From Streptomyces bicolor (GTDB lineage Bacteria; Actinomycetota; Actinomycetes; Streptomycetales; Streptomycetaceae): a stretch of 64,000 bases of DNA. The notes under the pieces are model-generated. The model searched no databases. It had not been told where the DNA came from and saw nothing but the letters and a program-made list of their open reading frames with translations. Position numbers and translations under genes: made by a program. Positions 21,771 through 30,667 of the stretch are shown here, piece after piece. Location of the stretch: NCBI RefSeq assembly GCF_000719285.1, contig NZ_JOFS01000008.1, forward strand, positions 321,292 through 385,291. The letters run 5' to 3'. Position 1 is the first letter of the stretch. Every line of letters starts with the position of its first letter.

Positions 21771-22642
21771 GCCCAGGCCTCAGGCACCGGCTGCGGATCC
21801 TGTTCGGCACGCGTCTCGGGCTGTCGACGGCCGGACGGGCCTGTGCCGTGCAGTTCGGCGTGCTGTCGGGTGCCGCCCAGCTGTATCTGACGTTCTGGCC
21901 GGACAGCCGTTTACCACGCGGTGCGACGTTCCTTGTCCTGGCGGGCGTTGCGCTGGCCGGAGGCATCGTGCAGTCCTGGCCACGCGACCGTGCCGACCAC
22001 GAGTTCAGCCATCCGGAGTTCGGCGTTACCGTGGCTGTCGGTGACCTGTTCGACCAGCCGTGTCACCTGGTGATCGGATGCAACGACGTGTTCGACACCG
22101 ACACCACCGACGATCTGGTGATCGCGCGCCGCAGTGTGCAGGGCCAGTTGCTGCATCGGGTCTATGCCGGGGAGGTCGACCGGCTGGACGGTGAACTCGA
22201 AGTCGCGCTGACCGGGAAGCAGCCGGTCAGGGTGGAGGAACGAGCAACGAAGCGGGCCGGCAAGTTGTGCCGCTATCCGGTCGGCACGGTCGCCGTCCTC
22301 GGCCTGCCCGCCCAGCGCTACTTCCTCAGCGCCTACGGCACCATGGGCAACGACCTGACGATCAGCTCGAAGCCCGACGACATCTGGCTCAGTCTCGGCG
22401 AGCTGTGGCGGGCGGTGCATGTGCACGCCCGGCGCGAGGCGGTGGCCATGCCGGTCATCGGCTCGGACCTGGCCCGCATCGACAGCATGGACCACGCCGG
22501 CCTGATCAAGCTGATCCTGCTGTCGTTCGTCACCAGGTCACGGCAGTCGGTCATCTGCAAAGAGCTGACGATCGTCGTCCGCCCGGAGGAGTATGAGCGC
22601 GTCGACATGCTGGAGCTGGCCGCGTTCCTGCGGACGCTCTGA
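21767..22642 (+). CDS. thsA: Two-TM macro-domain effector, Thoeris ThsA-like (type II)
   Basis: Membrane protein of 291 residues. Two hydrophobic segments (about 22-44 and 52-71) are followed by a macro-like domain from about residue 86, with VGDLFDQ (91-97), VIGCNDVFDT (102-111) and PVIGSDLARI (229-238). This matches the ThsA macro-domain family, in which the macro domain binds the TIR-made ADP-ribose signal and the TM part damages the membrane. The ATG at 21767 overlaps the TIR stop as ATGA, fixing both the start and the coupling. Codon 49 is TTA (21911-21913), between the two TM segments, implying bldA dependence. The TM-macro architecture and partner gene support the call; activity is inferred. 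Confidence 0.75.
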   Translation: MSPGLRHRLRILFGTRLGLSTAGRACAVQFGVLSGAAQLYLTFWPDSRLPRGATFLVLAGVALAGGIVQSWPRDRADHEFSHPEFGVTVAVGDLFDQPCHLVIGCNDVFDTDTTDDLVIARRSVQGQLLHRVYAGEVDRLDGELEVALTGKQPVRVEERATKRAGKLCRYPVGTVAVLGLPAQRYFLSAYGTMGNDLTISSKPDDIWLSLGELWRAVHVHARREAVAMPVIGSDLARIDSMDHAGLIKLILLSFVTRSRQSVICKELTIVVRPEEYERVDMLELAAFLRTL

Positions 22643-22669
22643 CCATCGGACCCGTGGGGAGGGCTTCGC

Positions 22670-23947
22670 GTGGCGCAGGAACGGAGCGAGGCACATTCGA
22701 AAAGGCCCTACTTCTTTCTGAGTTACGCGCACACGCCGCGCCTCGATCCCTACGACGCCCCTGATCCGGACATGTGGGTGCACCGGCTGTTCCGAGACCT
22801 GTGCGAGCACGTCATGTATATGACGGTCACCCCCGCCGGCGCACCCATCGGATTCATGGATCGTGAGACGAGGGCTGGGGAGATCTGGAGCAACCAGACG
22901 TCCGAGGCGCTCGCCACCTGCCGGGTGTTCGTCCCCATGTACTCCCCCCGCTACTTCATCAGCGACACCTGCGGCCGAGAGTGGTCGGCCTTCTCCCAGC
23001 GTCAGGCACAGCACAGCAGGTCGTCGCCACCGGGTCTCCCGGCCATCGTGCCGGCGCTTTGGACCCCCGTACCGTCCCACAATCTTCCCCCCGCCGCGCG
23101 GAGCCTGCAGTACGACCACGAGCGGTTCGGCCGGGAGTACGCCACGTTCGGCCTGTACGGGCTGATCAAGCTGCGGTCGTACCGCCGGCAGTACGAGGAG
23201 ACCACCTACCGGCTGGCTCAGACGATCGTCGCCACAGCGGCGCAGAACCCGCTCCCCGCCGGACACCCCCTGGACTTCACCCAGCTGCCCAGCGCCTTCG
23301 AGCAACGCACCGGCCTGCGCCGGATTCGCATCGTGGTGGCCGCGCCCAGCCGTGAGGAGCTGCCGCCGGGGCGCCCCGAACGGTGCTACGGCCCCTCCGC
23401 CCTCGACTGGAATCCCTACCGCGAGAGCGACACGGACACCACCCGGCCACTCGCTGAGATCGCCGCGACCATCGCGGAGCGGCTCGACTACCGGGCCACG
23501 GTCGAATCACTCGACGAAGTGGCCGGCGGTCTGCTCGCCGGGCGGCGACCGGACGGTCCGACACTGATGCTGCTGGACAAATTGGTCCTTTCCGACCCGA
23601 AACGGCAGGCGCTGCTGACCAAGGTGGATGAAGCTGAGCTGCCGTGGCTCGGGGTGGTCGTGCCGTCCAATCCGTCCGACCCGGACGACGAAACCGGACT
23701 CGAGTTGCAGACGGCCCTGGAGCGGCGACTCCCCCGGACCGTCAGGCGCGTCCGGAGCGTCCCGCGGGCGGCGATGGCCGGGGTTCCCACCCTGGCCGAC
23801 TTCGTCGCCCTCCTGCCCCACGTGATCCAGTGGGCGGCCGCGCAGTTCCTCCGGTTCACCCCGAGCCATCCGCCCCCGGGTTCCGCGCCCCCCCGGTTCC
23901 GGCTGGGAGGACCCGTCGAGGAGGCATCCGATGACCGCCGCCCCTGA
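22670..23947 (+). CDS. TIR-like FxsC-type protein
   Basis: Protein of 425 residues that resembles FxsC, the TIR-like component of FxSxx-COOH gene sets. The N-terminal TIR-like domain begins at RPYFFLSYAHTPR (12-24) and contains SPRYFISDTCGREW, with Glu104 in the position of the catalytic TIR glutamate. The second half (about 215-425) is a family-specific domain with no motif I can name, ending in a Pro/Arg-rich tail. The start GTG 22670 follows GGGGAGGG by a normal gap, 27 bp after the ThsA-like gene. Its 3' end overlaps the next gene by 17 bp, and carries that gene's ribosome-binding site. It likely partners with the FxsT-like protein; whether it has NADase activity is unknown. Confidence 0.78.
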   Translation: MAQERSEAHSKRPYFFLSYAHTPRLDPYDAPDPDMWVHRLFRDLCEHVMYMTVTPAGAPIGFMDRETRAGEIWSNQTSEALATCRVFVPMYSPRYFISDTCGREWSAFSQRQAQHSRSSPPGLPAIVPALWTPVPSHNLPPAARSLQYDHERFGREYATFGLYGLIKLRSYRRQYEETTYRLAQTIVATAAQNPLPAGHPLDFTQLPSAFEQRTGLRRIRIVVAAPSREELPPGRPERCYGPSALDWNPYRESDTDTTRPLAEIAATIAERLDYRATVESLDEVAGGLLAGRRPDGPTLMLLDKLVLSDPKRQALLTKVDEAELPWLGVVVPSNPSDPDDETGLELQTALERRLPRTVRRVRSVPRAAMAGVPTLADFVALLPHVIQWAAAQFLRFTPSHPPPGSAPPRFRLGGPVEEASDDRRP

Positions 23948-26900
23948 CGGACAGATCATCACCTTCTATTCCCAGAAGGGCGGTACCGGACGGACCATGG
24001 CACTGGCCAATGTGGCATGGATCCTTGCTTCCAACGGCTACCGCGTCCTGGCATCGGACTGGGACATCGAGGCGCCGGGCCTGCACCGCTATTTCCACCC
24101 GTTCCTCGACGCCGCGGCCTCCGGCGCGACGACGGGCGTGCTCAATCTCTTCACGGACTACGTGGCGGACCGGCGCACCGGCGCCGAACCGGAGGCGGAC
24201 GTGATACGCCGTCATGCCAGCGTGCTGCCGCACTCCGTTTCGGTCGACTGGCCCTTCCCCGACGACGGAACCCTCGACTACATGCCCGCGGGGCGGCGGG
24301 ACGCGGAGTACTTGACGCATCTCATGGGCTTCAACTGGGGAGACTTCACCGAGTTCCTCGGCGGCGTCCGGTTCCTGGAGGCGTTGCGCCATGACATGAG
24401 GAGCCGCTATGACTACACCCTGATCGACAGCCGTTGCGGGGTGAGCGACCTGGTCGCCCTGTGCACCATGGACCTGCCGGACGTGGTGGTGAACTGCTTC
24501 ACGCTGAGTTCGCAGAGCATCGCGGGCGGGGCGGCCATGGCCCGGACCATCCGGCACAACGCGAGACCGCGTGACGTCCAGGTGTTGCCGGTCGCCATGC
24601 GGGTCGCGGAGGGGCGAGCCGACCGGCTGACCGCCGCGCGGGAACTGGTCCGTGTCTCCATCCCCGGCCAACCGGACGGCAGCCGGGCCTGCTTGGAGAT
24701 CCCGCATCGGCAGGACTACGCCTACGAGGAGATACTCACCGTGTTCGGCGACCCGCCCGGCAGCCCCGACAGCCTGCTGGCGGCCCTCGAACGGCTGACG
24801 GGCCAGATCACCGCCGGCGCCGTGACCAGCTTCCCGGCCCTCGACGACGACCTGCGCAGACGTCATCTCACCTCGTACGTACGGCCGCTGTCACCCGTCG
24901 CCACGCCGCTGAGGCTGTGGCACGCGCCGGAGGACAGGATGTGGGCCGACTGGGTCCGCTGGGTACTCACCCGCTCGGGCTTCGAAGTGCTCGCCCCCGA
25001 CGCCGGTGCCGGTCCGACGCCTTCGGGCACGACACCGCGCACTGTGGCGCTGCTGTCCTCGTCCTTTCTGCGCTCGACGCGGTCACGCACGCTGTGGGAG
25101 CGCGTCGCCCCGCCCCGACCCGGCTCGCCCGGGCAGCTGGTCCCGTTCCGTATCGAGCCCATCACGCTCGCGCCACCGTTCAGCGACCACGGCCCGGTAG
25201 ACCTGACCTCCCTCGACGAGTCGCACACCGCCCAGACCGTCCTGCGCAGCGTCGGGCTCTCCGGCGAGGCGACCCTGCGACCGCTGGAGTCCGCCCGGCC
25301 CCGGTTTCCCGGCCGCACGCCCACCGTATGGCAGGCCCCGCCACGCAATCCGTTCTTCGTGGGCCGCGACAGGCATCTGGACCAGCTGCACGCCATCCTC
25401 GACGTCAGCCGTCGTCAGGCCGCGGTACTTCCCCGCCAGGGCCTCGGTGCCTGCGGGCGCACCCAGCTCGCCGTGGAGTACGCCCATCGTTTTCAGGCGG
25501 CCTACGACCTGGTGTGGTGGGTGCGTGCGCAGAGCCGGGAGTCGACGTTGCTGTCACTGGCACGGCTGGCCGGCCGTCTCGGGCTGCGTCACGGCGACAG
25601 CGTTCCCGAGGCCGCTCGTCGGACCCTCGACGAGTTGGGCTCGGGCGCACCGTACGACCGATGGCTGCTGGTCTACGACAACGCCGGCGGCCCGCAGAGC
25701 CTCGACGGGCTGCTGCCCTCCGGTGCGCACGGGCATGTGCTGGTCACCTCCCGCGACCGCCGCTGGACCGGGACGACGGACACCGTGGAGGTCGACGCCT
25801 TCACCCGGGAACAGAGCATCGAGCTGCTGCGCCGGCGCGTGCCGGTGCTGGCCCCCAACGACGCCGACCGGATCGCCACGGCCGTGGAGGACATGCCGCT
25901 CGCGGTGACGCAGGCGGCGTCGTGGCTGGCGCAGACCCCACAGGTGGAGGACTACCTCCGGCAACTCGCCGAGCAGCGGCACGCGTTACCGTCGACCCAG
26001 CCCGGCGGTCCGGTCGCGGCCACTACCCTGCTGGCCCTGGCCACCTTGCGCGAGCGTGCTCCTGCGGCGCTGCGGCTGCTCATGCTGTGCTCTCATCTCG
26101 CTCCGCTGCCGGTGCCGTTGGCGCCGTTGTACACCGACACCGCGCTGCGTCTTCTGCGCCCCCACGACCCCGGCGTGCACGAGCGGTTGCTGCTGGGCAA
26201 GGCGGTGCAGGAACTCAGCCGGCTCGGCCTGACCGAGGTCGACCAGGCCGGTCACACGCTGAGAGTGCACCGCATCGTGCAGGCTCTGGTACTCGCTGCG
26301 GTTCCCGAGTCCGAGGACGAGAAGATCCGCCATGAGGCACACCGGTTGCTCGGCGCCGCCGGACCGCGCCGCGACAGGTCCGGCGGCGACACCGACGACG
26401 AGACGTCCGAGGAGCTGTGGCCGCACCTCGATCAGACGCGGGCCGATGAGTGCGGGGACGACGACATCCGGGAGATGCTCATCGAGCGGCTGGGCCGCAC
26501 CGTACGGCTCGGCATGCCGGAGCGCGCGCTGGAACTGGGGCGTCGGCTCGACCAGGGCTGGAGCCGGGGCGGCGTGGACGGTGAGCACCAGGTGCTGCGA
26601 CTGCGTACCCATCAGGCGGCCGCGCTGCGGAGCCTGGGCGCCTATGGGGAGGCATCCGGTCTGGACGCCGACACGCTGAGCCGTCAGCGCGAGCTGCTGC
26701 CGCCGGGCCACGCGCACACACTGATGACCGCCGCAGGTCTGGCCGAGGACCTGCGGGCGCTGGGCCGTGTCGGTGAGGCCCTGCGACTGGCCCGTGAGGT
26801 GTCGGCCGGTTTCCGGGATTCCTTCGGTGAGGAGCACCCGCAGGCGCTGTCCGCGTCCGAGGCGTTCGCCAGGTCGCTGTCCCTGACGGGCGAGTACTCG

Positions 26901-27779
26901 GCCGCCCGGGAGAAGAGTCTGGCCGCCCTGCAGCGCCGGCGCGAGGTGCTGGGCAACGGTCATCCGTCGGCCCTGGTGTCCACGCTCGGGCTCGGCCGGG
27001 ACTTGCGTGAAGTGGGCGACTACGCCGGTTCCGTGACTGTACTGCGGCCGGCTCTCAATGAGTTGCGGGGGCACAGCACACGCGGTGCGCTGCGTGCGAC
27101 CGTCAGTCTCTCGGTTTCGCTGCGCCGCATGGGCGAGCTGAAGGAGGCCGAGGCGCTCGCCTCCGCGGCCGACCGGGAATACGACTCCGGGTGGGACAGG
27201 GACGACGGCGATCGGCTGGCCTGTGGGCTCAATCTGGCGGTCCTGGCAGCCGACGTCGGTGATCTGGCCGCCGCACGCACCGCCATCAGCCTCCTCCAGC
27301 ACCGGTTCCTCCGGCTCCGCGGCCCCGAGCACCCCGACCTCGCGGTCTGCGACCACAATCTCGCGGTCTGCCTCCGCTCGGCCGGGGAGGCCAACGAAGC
27401 GCTGGCGACAGCCACCCGGACGGTGCGGTCCCTCGGCGCATGCCTCGGCGACACCCACCCCTACACCCTCTGCGCCAGGCTCACACTCGCCAACGTGCTC
27501 GGTGACCTGGAGCAGTTCGACAGGGCCGAGGAGGTGTCACGCTCCTGTGCGGCGACTCTGCACGACTGCCTGGGGTCCAGCCATCCCGACAGCCTGATCG
27601 CCGACCTCGCCCTGGCGGTCACGCTGCGCTCACTGGGCCGGATCCCGGAGGCCACGCGGCTGCGGGACGGGGCGGTGTCCCTGTTCGCCCGCCGGCTCGG
27701 GGCCGGCCATCCCTGGACGAAGGCGGCACGGAACTGGCAACGGATCGACCGTGACCTCGAACCGCTGTTGCCCGCGTAG
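23931..27779 (+). CDS. FxsT-like ParA/TIR/NB-ARC/TPR protein, copy 2
   Basis: Paralogue (1282 residues) of the minus-strand giant, with the same order: ParA-like ATPase (QKGGTGRTMALANVAW near 16-31), a degenerate TIR-like domain (about 324-435; APEDRMWADWVRWVLTRSGF), NB-ARC, and TPRs to the C-terminus. Its NB-ARC P-loop is altered to GLGACGRTQ (about 504-512), with Arg in place of the catalytic Lys. Walker B survives as LVYDNAG. Codon 686 is TTA (25986-25988). The start ATG 23931 follows GAGGAGG inside the FxsC-like gene. It may be a nucleotide-free or regulatory partner of copy 1. It ends the operon, 23 bp from a convergent gene, with no clear hairpin. Confidence 0.83.
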   Translation: MTAAPDGQIITFYSQKGGTGRTMALANVAWILASNGYRVLASDWDIEAPGLHRYFHPFLDAAASGATTGVLNLFTDYVADRRTGAEPEADVIRRHASVLPHSVSVDWPFPDDGTLDYMPAGRRDAEYLTHLMGFNWGDFTEFLGGVRFLEALRHDMRSRYDYTLIDSRCGVSDLVALCTMDLPDVVVNCFTLSSQSIAGGAAMARTIRHNARPRDVQVLPVAMRVAEGRADRLTAARELVRVSIPGQPDGSRACLEIPHRQDYAYEEILTVFGDPPGSPDSLLAALERLTGQITAGAVTSFPALDDDLRRRHLTSYVRPLSPVATPLRLWHAPEDRMWADWVRWVLTRSGFEVLAPDAGAGPTPSGTTPRTVALLSSSFLRSTRSRTLWERVAPPRPGSPGQLVPFRIEPITLAPPFSDHGPVDLTSLDESHTAQTVLRSVGLSGEATLRPLESARPRFPGRTPTVWQAPPRNPFFVGRDRHLDQLHAILDVSRRQAAVLPRQGLGACGRTQLAVEYAHRFQAAYDLVWWVRAQSRESTLLSLARLAGRLGLRHGDSVPEAARRTLDELGSGAPYDRWLLVYDNAGGPQSLDGLLPSGAHGHVLVTSRDRRWTGTTDTVEVDAFTREQSIELLRRRVPVLAPNDADRIATAVEDMPLAVTQAASWLAQTPQVEDYLRQLAEQRHALPSTQPGGPVAATTLLALATLRERAPAALRLLMLCSHLAPLPVPLAPLYTDTALRLLRPHDPGVHERLLLGKAVQELSRLGLTEVDQAGHTLRVHRIVQALVLAAVPESEDEKIRHEAHRLLGAAGPRRDRSGGDTDDETSEELWPHLDQTRADECGDDDIREMLIERLGRTVRLGMPERALELGRRLDQGWSRGGVDGEHQVLRLRTHQAAALRSLGAYGEASGLDADTLSRQRELLPPGHAHTLMTAAGLAEDLRALGRVGEALRLAREVSAGFRDSFGEEHPQALSASEAFARSLSLTGEYSAAREKSLAALQRRREVLGNGHPSALVSTLGLGRDLREVGDYAGSVTVLRPALNELRGHSTRGALRATVSLSVSLRRMGELKEAEALASAADREYDSGWDRDDGDRLACGLNLAVLAADVGDLAAARTAISLLQHRFLRLRGPEHPDLAVCDHNLAVCLRSAGEANEALATATRTVRSLGACLGDTHPYTLCARLTLANVLGDLEQFDRAEEVSRSCAATLHDCLGSSHPDSLIADLALAVTLRSLGRIPEATRLRDGAVSLFARRLGAGHPWTKAARNWQRIDRDLEPLLPA

Positions 27780-27802
27780 CCGTCTCGAAGGGGGTATCCG
27801 CC

Positions 27803-28258
27803 TCAGGCGTAGAACCGCGACAGACTCTGCAGCACCGCCGCCGGCTTGGCCCCGCCCTCGATCTCGATCGTCCCGTCGACCGTGATCTGCACGCCGCCCG
27901 GCACCTCCTCGACCTCGGCGAGCTTCCCGACCAGCCGTATGCGCGAGCCGACCTTGACCGGTGACGGGAAACGTACCTTGTTCAGGCCGTAGTTGACCTT
28001 CGTCGTGACGCCCTGGACGTCGAGCAACTCGGTGAACAGGGGGATGAAGAGGGAGAGGGTGAGGTAGCCGTGGGCGATGGGAGCGCCGAAGGGGCCCTCG
28101 GCGGCCTTCTCGGGGTCGACGTGAATCCACTGGTGGTCGCCCGTGGCGTCGGCGAACGTGTTGATGCGCTCCTGGGTGATCTCTATCCATTCGCTGGTGC
28201 CGAGGTCGCTGCCGGCGAGCTTCTTCAGTTCGTCGAGGCCGTTCACGGTGATGCTCAT
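27803..28258 (-). CDS. MaoC-family (R)-specific enoyl-CoA hydratase/dehydratase
   Basis: Single hot-dog-fold MaoC dehydratase of 151 residues, the normal size for the stand-alone form, which adds water to trans-2-enoyl-CoA. The catalytic Asp/His pair is in FADATGDHQWIHVD, followed by GPFGAPIAHGYLTLSL, the conserved substrate-site segment. It is the last gene of a four-gene minus-strand operon, 8 bp after the acyl-CoA ligase. Chain length and pathway are not evident; its neighbours suggest breakdown of an unusual acid via CoA thioesters. Confidence 0.92.
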   Translation of the reverse strand: MSITVNGLDELKKLAGSDLGTSEWIEITQERINTFADATGDHQWIHVDPEKAAEGPFGAPIAHGYLTLSLFIPLFTELLDVQGVTTKVNYGLNKVRFPSPVKVGSRIRLVGKLAEVEEVPGGVQITVDGTIEIEGGAKPAAVLQSLSRFYA

Positions 28259-28266
28259 GCTCTTCC

Positions 28267-29769
28267 TTACTGGTTGCCGTACCGGTTGCGGACACGGGAC
28301 TTGAGGAGTTTTCCGGAGGCGGTGCGCGGCAGTTCGTCCGCGAGCACCACCGATTTCGGGATCTTGTACTTGGCGAGGCGGCCGGCGAGGGACGCGAGGA
28401 TCTCCTGCGGGTCCGGCGAGGCTCCCTCACGCGGTACGACGACCACGCGCGGCACCTCGCCCCACTTGTCGTCCGGCACCCCGATCACCGCGCACTCGAC
28501 GATGTCCGGGTTGGAGAGGAGCAGGTCCTCGATCTCGGCGGGGTAGATGTTCTCGCCGCCGGAGATGATCATGTCCTTGATGCGGTCGACGATGAAGACG
28601 TAGCCGTCCTCGTCGACCCGGGCGGCGTCCCCGCTGCGGAACCAGCCGTCCACGAAGGAGGCGGCCGTCTCCTCGGGCAGCCCCCAGTAGCCGGGCATGA
28701 CATGCGGGCCGCGCACCACGACCTCGCCGGTCTCACCGACGTCGACCGGCGCCATGTCCGGCCGTACGACGCGTACGTCGCTGAAGAAGTGCGGTACGCC
28801 GGCCGAGCCCGCCTTGCTCACCGCGTGCTCGGCGTCCAGGAACAGCGTCCCCGGGGCCGCCTCCGTCATGCCGTAGCCCTGAAGGAACGTCAGACCGCGT
28901 TCCTGGTAGGCGGCGATGAGCGGCGTCGGCACCGGGGAGCCGCCGCAGGTGAGGATGCGCAGGGAGGACAGGTCGGCGTCGGGCCAGCGGGGGTGCCGGG
29001 CCACCTGGTCGAACATCGTCGGCACGCCGAACATGAAGGTGATCCGGTGCCGTTCGATCAGGTCGAAGGTGGCGTCCGGGTCGAAGGCCTCGACCAGGAC
29101 GCAGGTGCCGCCCTTGAGCAGGACCGGGAGCGTCAGCATGTTCAGGCCCGCCGTGTGGAACAACGGGGCCGAGACCAGGGCGCGTTCGTCGGCGATCAGG
29201 TCGGTGTCGACGAGGACGTTGAGCGCGTTCCAGGTGATGTTGCCGTGGGTGAGCATCGCACCCTTGGGGCGGCCGGTGGTGCCCGAGGTGTACATGATGA
29301 TGCAGGTGTCGTCCGGGGTGACCGGGGCGTCGATGGGCTCCTCGGAGGCCGACGCCAGCGCATCCTCGTATTCGGCGCCCACTTCGAGGTAGGCACGGAC
29401 GTCGGTGCTGCCCGGCAGTCCGGCGACGAGTCCTGCGTACGAAGGACCGTATACAAGCGCCTTGGCTCCCGAATCCGAGAGCTGGTAGGCGATCTCGGGC
29501 CCCGCCAGGCGGATGTTGAGCGGCACGAAGACCGCGCCGAGCGTGCCGGCCGCGAACAGGGTCTCCAGGTAGGAGGGATGGTTCGGACCCAGGTAGGCGA
29601 TGCGGTCGCCGCGGCGCACCCCACGGTCGCGCAGGGCGTGGGCGAGGCGGGTGGTGCGTGTGTGCAAGGTGCGGTAGTCCGTCGACTGTTCGCCGTGGAT
29701 CAGGGCGGTGCGGTGCGGGGTCTTGCGGGCCCGGCGTGCGGGCCACGACCCCAGTCCCTCGTTGCGCAT
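28267..29769 (-). CDS. Acyl-CoA synthetase (AMP-dependent ligase, FadD-like)
   Basis: ANL-superfamily acid:CoA ligase of 500 residues. The ATP-binding P-loop is [16 protein letters not shown], the A5 motif GYGMTEAAP, the A7 segment [17 protein letters not shown], and the catalytic Lys is near the C-terminus in ASGKLLKSR. It activates a free acid to its CoA ester in the cytoplasm. The start ATG 29769 is the first in frame. It lies 10 bp after the amidohydrolase and 8 bp before the MaoC gene, so all are one operon. The size and motifs fit medium/long-chain fatty or aromatic acid ligases; the acid is unknown. Confidence 0.92.
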   Translation of the reverse strand: MRNEGLGSWPARRARKTPHRTALIHGEQSTDYRTLHTRTTRLAHALRDRGVRRGDRIAYLGPNHPSYLETLFAAGTLGAVFVPLNIRLAGPEIAYQLSDSGAKALVYGPSYAGLVAGLPGSTDVRAYLEVGAEYEDALASASEEPIDAPVTPDDTCIIMYTSGTTGRPKGAMLTHGNITWNALNVLVDTDLIADERALVSAPLFHTAGLNMLTLPVLLKGGTCVLVEAFDPDATFDLIERHRITFMFGVPTMFDQVARHPRWPDADLSSLRILTCGGSPVPTPLIAAYQERGLTFLQGYGMTEAAPGTLFLDAEHAVSKAGSAGVPHFFSDVRVVRPDMAPVDVGETGEVVVRGPHVMPGYWGLPEETAASFVDGWFRSGDAARVDEDGYVFIVDRIKDMIISGGENIYPAEIEDLLLSNPDIVECAVIGVPDDKWGEVPRVVVVPREGASPDPQEILASLAGRLAKYKIPKSVVLADELPRTASGKLLKSRVRNRYGNQ

Positions 29770-29779
29770 GTCACGCCCC

Positions 29780-30667
29780 TTACGGTTTCGTCAGCCCGAG
29801 CAGACGGGCGGCGTTCTCCTTGAGGATCCTCGGCCTCACCTCGTCCTTGATCGACAGCTTCTCGAAGTCGGCGAGCCAGCGGTCGGGGGTGAGGACGGGG
29901 AAGTCGGAGCCGAAGAGGACCTTGTCCTTGAGCAGGGTGTTGGCGTACTGCACGAGCTGCGGCGGAAAGTACTTCGGCGACCACCCGGACAGGTCGATGT
30001 GCACGCCGGGCTTGTGGGTGGCGACGGCGAGGGCCTCGTCCTGCCAGGGGAAGGACGGGTGCGCAAGGATGATCTTCAGGTGCGGGAAGTCGGCCGCGAC
30101 GTCGTCGACGTGGAGCGGGTTCGAGTACTTCAGGCGGATGCCGCCGCCACCCGGGACTCCGGCGCCGATGCCCGTCTGGCCCGTGTGGAACAGGGCGATG
30201 GTGCCCGTCTCCTCGATGACCTCGTAGAGGTCGTACGCCACGGAGCGGTCGTTGGGGAAGAAGCCCTGGATGCTGGGGTGGAACTTGAAGCCCTTCACCC
30301 CGTACTCCTCGACCAGCCGACGGGCCTGCTTCACGCCCGCCCTGCCCCGGAAGGGGTCGATGGAGGCGAAGGGGATCAGCACGTCGGCGTTGGCGGCGGC
30401 CGCCTCGGCGACCTCCTCGTTCGGGACCGGTGGGGTGCCGGTCGCGGACTCGGCGTCGACCGTGAAGATCACGGCGGCCATCTTCCGCTCGCGGTAGTAC
30501 GCGGCGGTCTCCTCGAGGGTCGGCTTCCGCTTGCCCTCGACCTTGAAGTAGGCGGAGGACGCGTCGTGCAGGTCGTCGTCCAGCGAGGAGTGGCCCTTGG
30601 AGGAGACCTCCGCGTGCGTGTGGACGTCGATCGCGACGAGTTCGTCGGGATTCATGGAGGGGGCCAT
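29780..30667 (-). CDS. Amidohydrolase-2-family metal-dependent hydrolase
   Basis: TIM-barrel hydrolase or decarboxylase of 295 residues (amidohydrolase family 2, ACMSD-like). Visible metal ligands are DVHTHAE at the N-terminus, GFKFHPS, the HTGQT and LAHPSFPWQDE histidines, and the late Asp in VLFGSDFPVLTP. The start ATG 30667 shares one base with the upstream SDR stop (TGATG); an in-frame ATG lies four codons downstream. In similar operons such enzymes perform decarboxylation or C-C hydrolysis of ring-derived acids, which would fit the CoA-ligase neighbours, but this is inference. Confidence 0.85.
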   Translation of the reverse strand: MAPSMNPDELVAIDVHTHAEVSSKGHSSLDDDLHDASSAYFKVEGKRKPTLEETAAYYRERKMAAVIFTVDAESATGTPPVPNEEVAEAAAANADVLIPFASIDPFRGRAGVKQARRLVEEYGVKGFKFHPSIQGFFPNDRSVAYDLYEVIEETGTIALFHTGQTGIGAGVPGGGGIRLKYSNPLHVDDVAADFPHLKIILAHPSFPWQDEALAVATHKPGVHIDLSGWSPKYFPPQLVQYANTLLKDKVLFGSDFPVLTPDRWLADFEKLSIKDEVRPRILKENAARLLGLTKP

